Of a stretch of 64,000 nucleotides of DNA, positions 62,088 to 64,000 are shown one piece after another (the stretch's first letter is position 1; each line of letters starts with the position of its first letter). The DNA is taken from contig NC_083339.1 in NCBI RefSeq assembly GCF_019175385.1, positions 46,920,074 to 46,984,073 of the forward strand, written 5' to 3'. A model generated the notes under the pieces. The model ran no database searches. It was given only the letters and a program-made list of their open reading frames with translations, and had not been told where the DNA came from. The position numbers and the translations under genes were made by a program. Origin of the DNA: Lycium barbarum. Lineage: Eukaryota > Streptophyta > Magnoliopsida > Solanales > Solanaceae.

Positions 62088-62272
62088 GTATATAAAGCAT
62101 GAAATACAGTAAAAAGGACCATAACTGAAATAAGGTGTGCAGAAAACAAGTACAATGTCCAGAATACCAAATACTTGCCCTTTGAAACATAAATCATGCA
62201 TGTCAGTATCATATATCATATCAGGCCCCTTATGGGACCCGACAAACATGGTCGCCACCCCGCCTTTGGCGC

Positions 62273-62402
62273 CATAACATAGCATAACACCATAGCACGA
62301 CATAACTCCATAAACACAGCATAACCCCACAACACAGCATAACTCCATAAACACAACATAACCCCATAACACAGCATAACTCCATAAACATAGCATAACC
62401 CC
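62273..62402. repeat. 37-bp minisatellite in LTR J
   Basis: About three and a half units, each made of two similar halves (CAGCATAACCCC and CAGCATAACTCCATAAAC). The Val/Met/Leu-rich ORFs across it are repeat artefacts. Confidence 0.8.
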
Positions 62403-64000
62403 ATTATATATATATGTATATCATATTCTGGCCCTCTAGTGAGGGACTCGGGGAACAATGCAGTGAGACTGTGCACGATAACATATCCTGGCTCGGGACT
62501 CAGTGAAAGACATATTGAGACATGCACGAGTGGAGTAGTGAGCAACCATATGTAAATTAAAACATTTTCAAAGACTCAATGGAACAATCAAAACGAACTG
62601 TCATTTGAAAATCAGGATAATAGTCATATCAAATACCTTTCGGATGTCACTGTGGATTATATCAGAATACAACTTCTGGAATCATATATATACGTATCAG
62701 GGTGTATCAAAGACTCAATGGAATAATAGTCATATGTCAATATAGTATGAACATCTCATAGAAGTCTGGACATTAGTTATCATAAAGTTCCTAAGAATCG
62801 GAACTGATATACATCGACTATTATCCAACGTACAGAAAACTGAAGAGGGAAGCTCAATCACTTAAGAGTTCTAACATCAAGAAGTGAATAAGAATCATAA
62901 ATCACACTCAAAACTTATGAATAGAATTACCCCGAAGTTCATATCATTCATCGCTTAGATCTAAGACATGCCAAAAGAAAGAAGGGACAGCTTTACATAC
63001 CTGTTAGCGACTATTCGTAAATCCGTTCGCCTCGTCGCTCTTTTAGCCTATTTAATATAAGAGTAACATTATCGTTAGTAACTATATTTTCTAGTTCGTA
63101 AATCAGTAGGCCGTCGCTTATAGAACTTATTCTTTAACTTATATTTCTCGTTGAGGGTTTTTCATTATTCAAGGACTTAACGAAAATCGGGCAGCATTTC
63201 CCCTATATATTCGCCTAACTCGAATTTCCAATTACCCTCTTGTTAACACAGAAACACCAACAACAACATATGGATATAGTCATATCTTCAATTCTTTCAA
63301 TTCAATAAGAATAACAACATGTTCATATCAACACAACTTTAACCTTATATCTAATCCCTTCATTTCTTTACCAGATAATTCATGATAACATCAACCATGT
63401 TGTCACTTAAAAAATCAATTCACCATGCCTAATTAAAGCAGCCCCCTACACGGCTCAATTTACATTTCCACATCAACATATACAACTTCTTACGTTCATC
63501 ACACATTTACCAATTTATACAAGTTTAAATTGTCTCCAAAACGTGTAAAAAAAAAAAGATTAGCTCTTACCTTGATAAGCTTGGCTCCTTAATATTGTTA
63601 ATCCCTTGAATGTTCACAACACCACAACACTTTAATTTTTCTCCATCATCCTCTCAATGCTCGGCCAAATCAGCCATGGTCGAGAGTTTTTTTTTTCTTT
63701 CTTCAATTTAATTGTTGTTCTTGTTTTGTGTTCAATTGCATTGTGAAGAGATGACTCATTACCTCATTTGGTGATATACATATATGAGCCTCCTAGGCCC
63801 TACACGTGCCCCCCCTTATGTGTCATCTATTTTCCTTTTTTTTAAATTAAAATCGGGTGGGCCCACTTTGGTAATTAATCTTAATTAATTTAATTAATCA
63901 CTAATTCTTGCTTAATAATATAATCACAAATAATTTATCCCTAATCTCCAATAATATTTTTACACTAATTAAAATTTATAAACAATTTATGTTTTAATTT

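Larger units (their letters stand above)
61595..64000 (-). repeat. Element J LTR (minus), running off the window
   Basis: Begins TGTCACGACCCAGCCCC, an LTR U5 end in minus orientation, with the GCCGACGAGGCTGCC phrase, the hairpin (62067-62087) and a 37-bp minisatellite (62273-62402). The U3 boundary is not reached, so it could be a 3' LTR, 5' LTR or solo LTR. Confidence 0.75.

Overview
The window is plant nuclear DNA, most likely from a Solanaceae species. Evidence: chromodomain-type Ty3/gypsy (Tekay/Del-like) elements primed by initiator tRNA-Met, fragments of the solanaceous TS-type SINE ending in TTG repeats, dense MITEs, and an intron-rich CIPK23-type kinase gene. The genus cannot be fixed from sequence alone. 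No bacterial, organellar, rRNA or tRNA gene was seen.

Layout. (1) 1-22866 is a stack of at least five nested LTR retrotransposons, all on the minus strand. E (LTR piece 22170-22866) was invaded by D (LTR piece 19635-22169), D by C (5' LTR 17264-19634, internal 13057-17263), C by A (internal 1-3166, 5' LTR split as 3167-3246 and 10684-13056), and A by B (3247-10683). B has one complete LTR and an abnormal palindromic 5' end. (2) 22867-41598 is a gene island with two genes. One is a CBL-interacting protein kinase of the CIPK23 type (27695 to 31964 or 33263, plus strand, 14-15 exons). The other is an intronless plastid-type mTERF gene (35907-36812, plus strand). Around and inside them lie small DNA transposons whose ends and target-site duplications (TSDs) can be read: a 1.55 kb MULE (9-bp TSD), a Stowaway-like MITE (TA), three hAT-type elements (8-bp TSD), two Tourist-like MITEs (3-bp TSD), a probable Helitron and two SINE fragments. 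(3) 41599-64000 is a second nested retrotransposon block. Element F (minus; 3' LTR 41599-49676) contains two solo LTRs, G (41673-44773, TSD AGAGG) and H (46141-48633, TSD CATTT). F's degenerate pol (49677-51949) was invaded by I (plus-strand LTR). I was invaded by P (plus, 52332-61344, both LTRs and TSD GTTAG) and by J (minus LTR, 61595 to the window end).

Function. The two cellular genes are probably unrelated in role: a cytosolic or membrane-recruited Ca2+/CBL-dependent kinase of ion-transport control, and an organelle nucleic-acid-binding regulator. All retrotransposon ORFs seen are broken, so none looks autonomous. I found no new multi-gene system. The most unusual signals are the palindromic 5' end of B flanked by a near-perfect TSD, a stem-loop shared by every LTR family here with one compensatory base-pair change, repeated insertion close to the U5 end of LTRs, and arrays of short CpG-containing palindromes in the U3 part of most LTRs.
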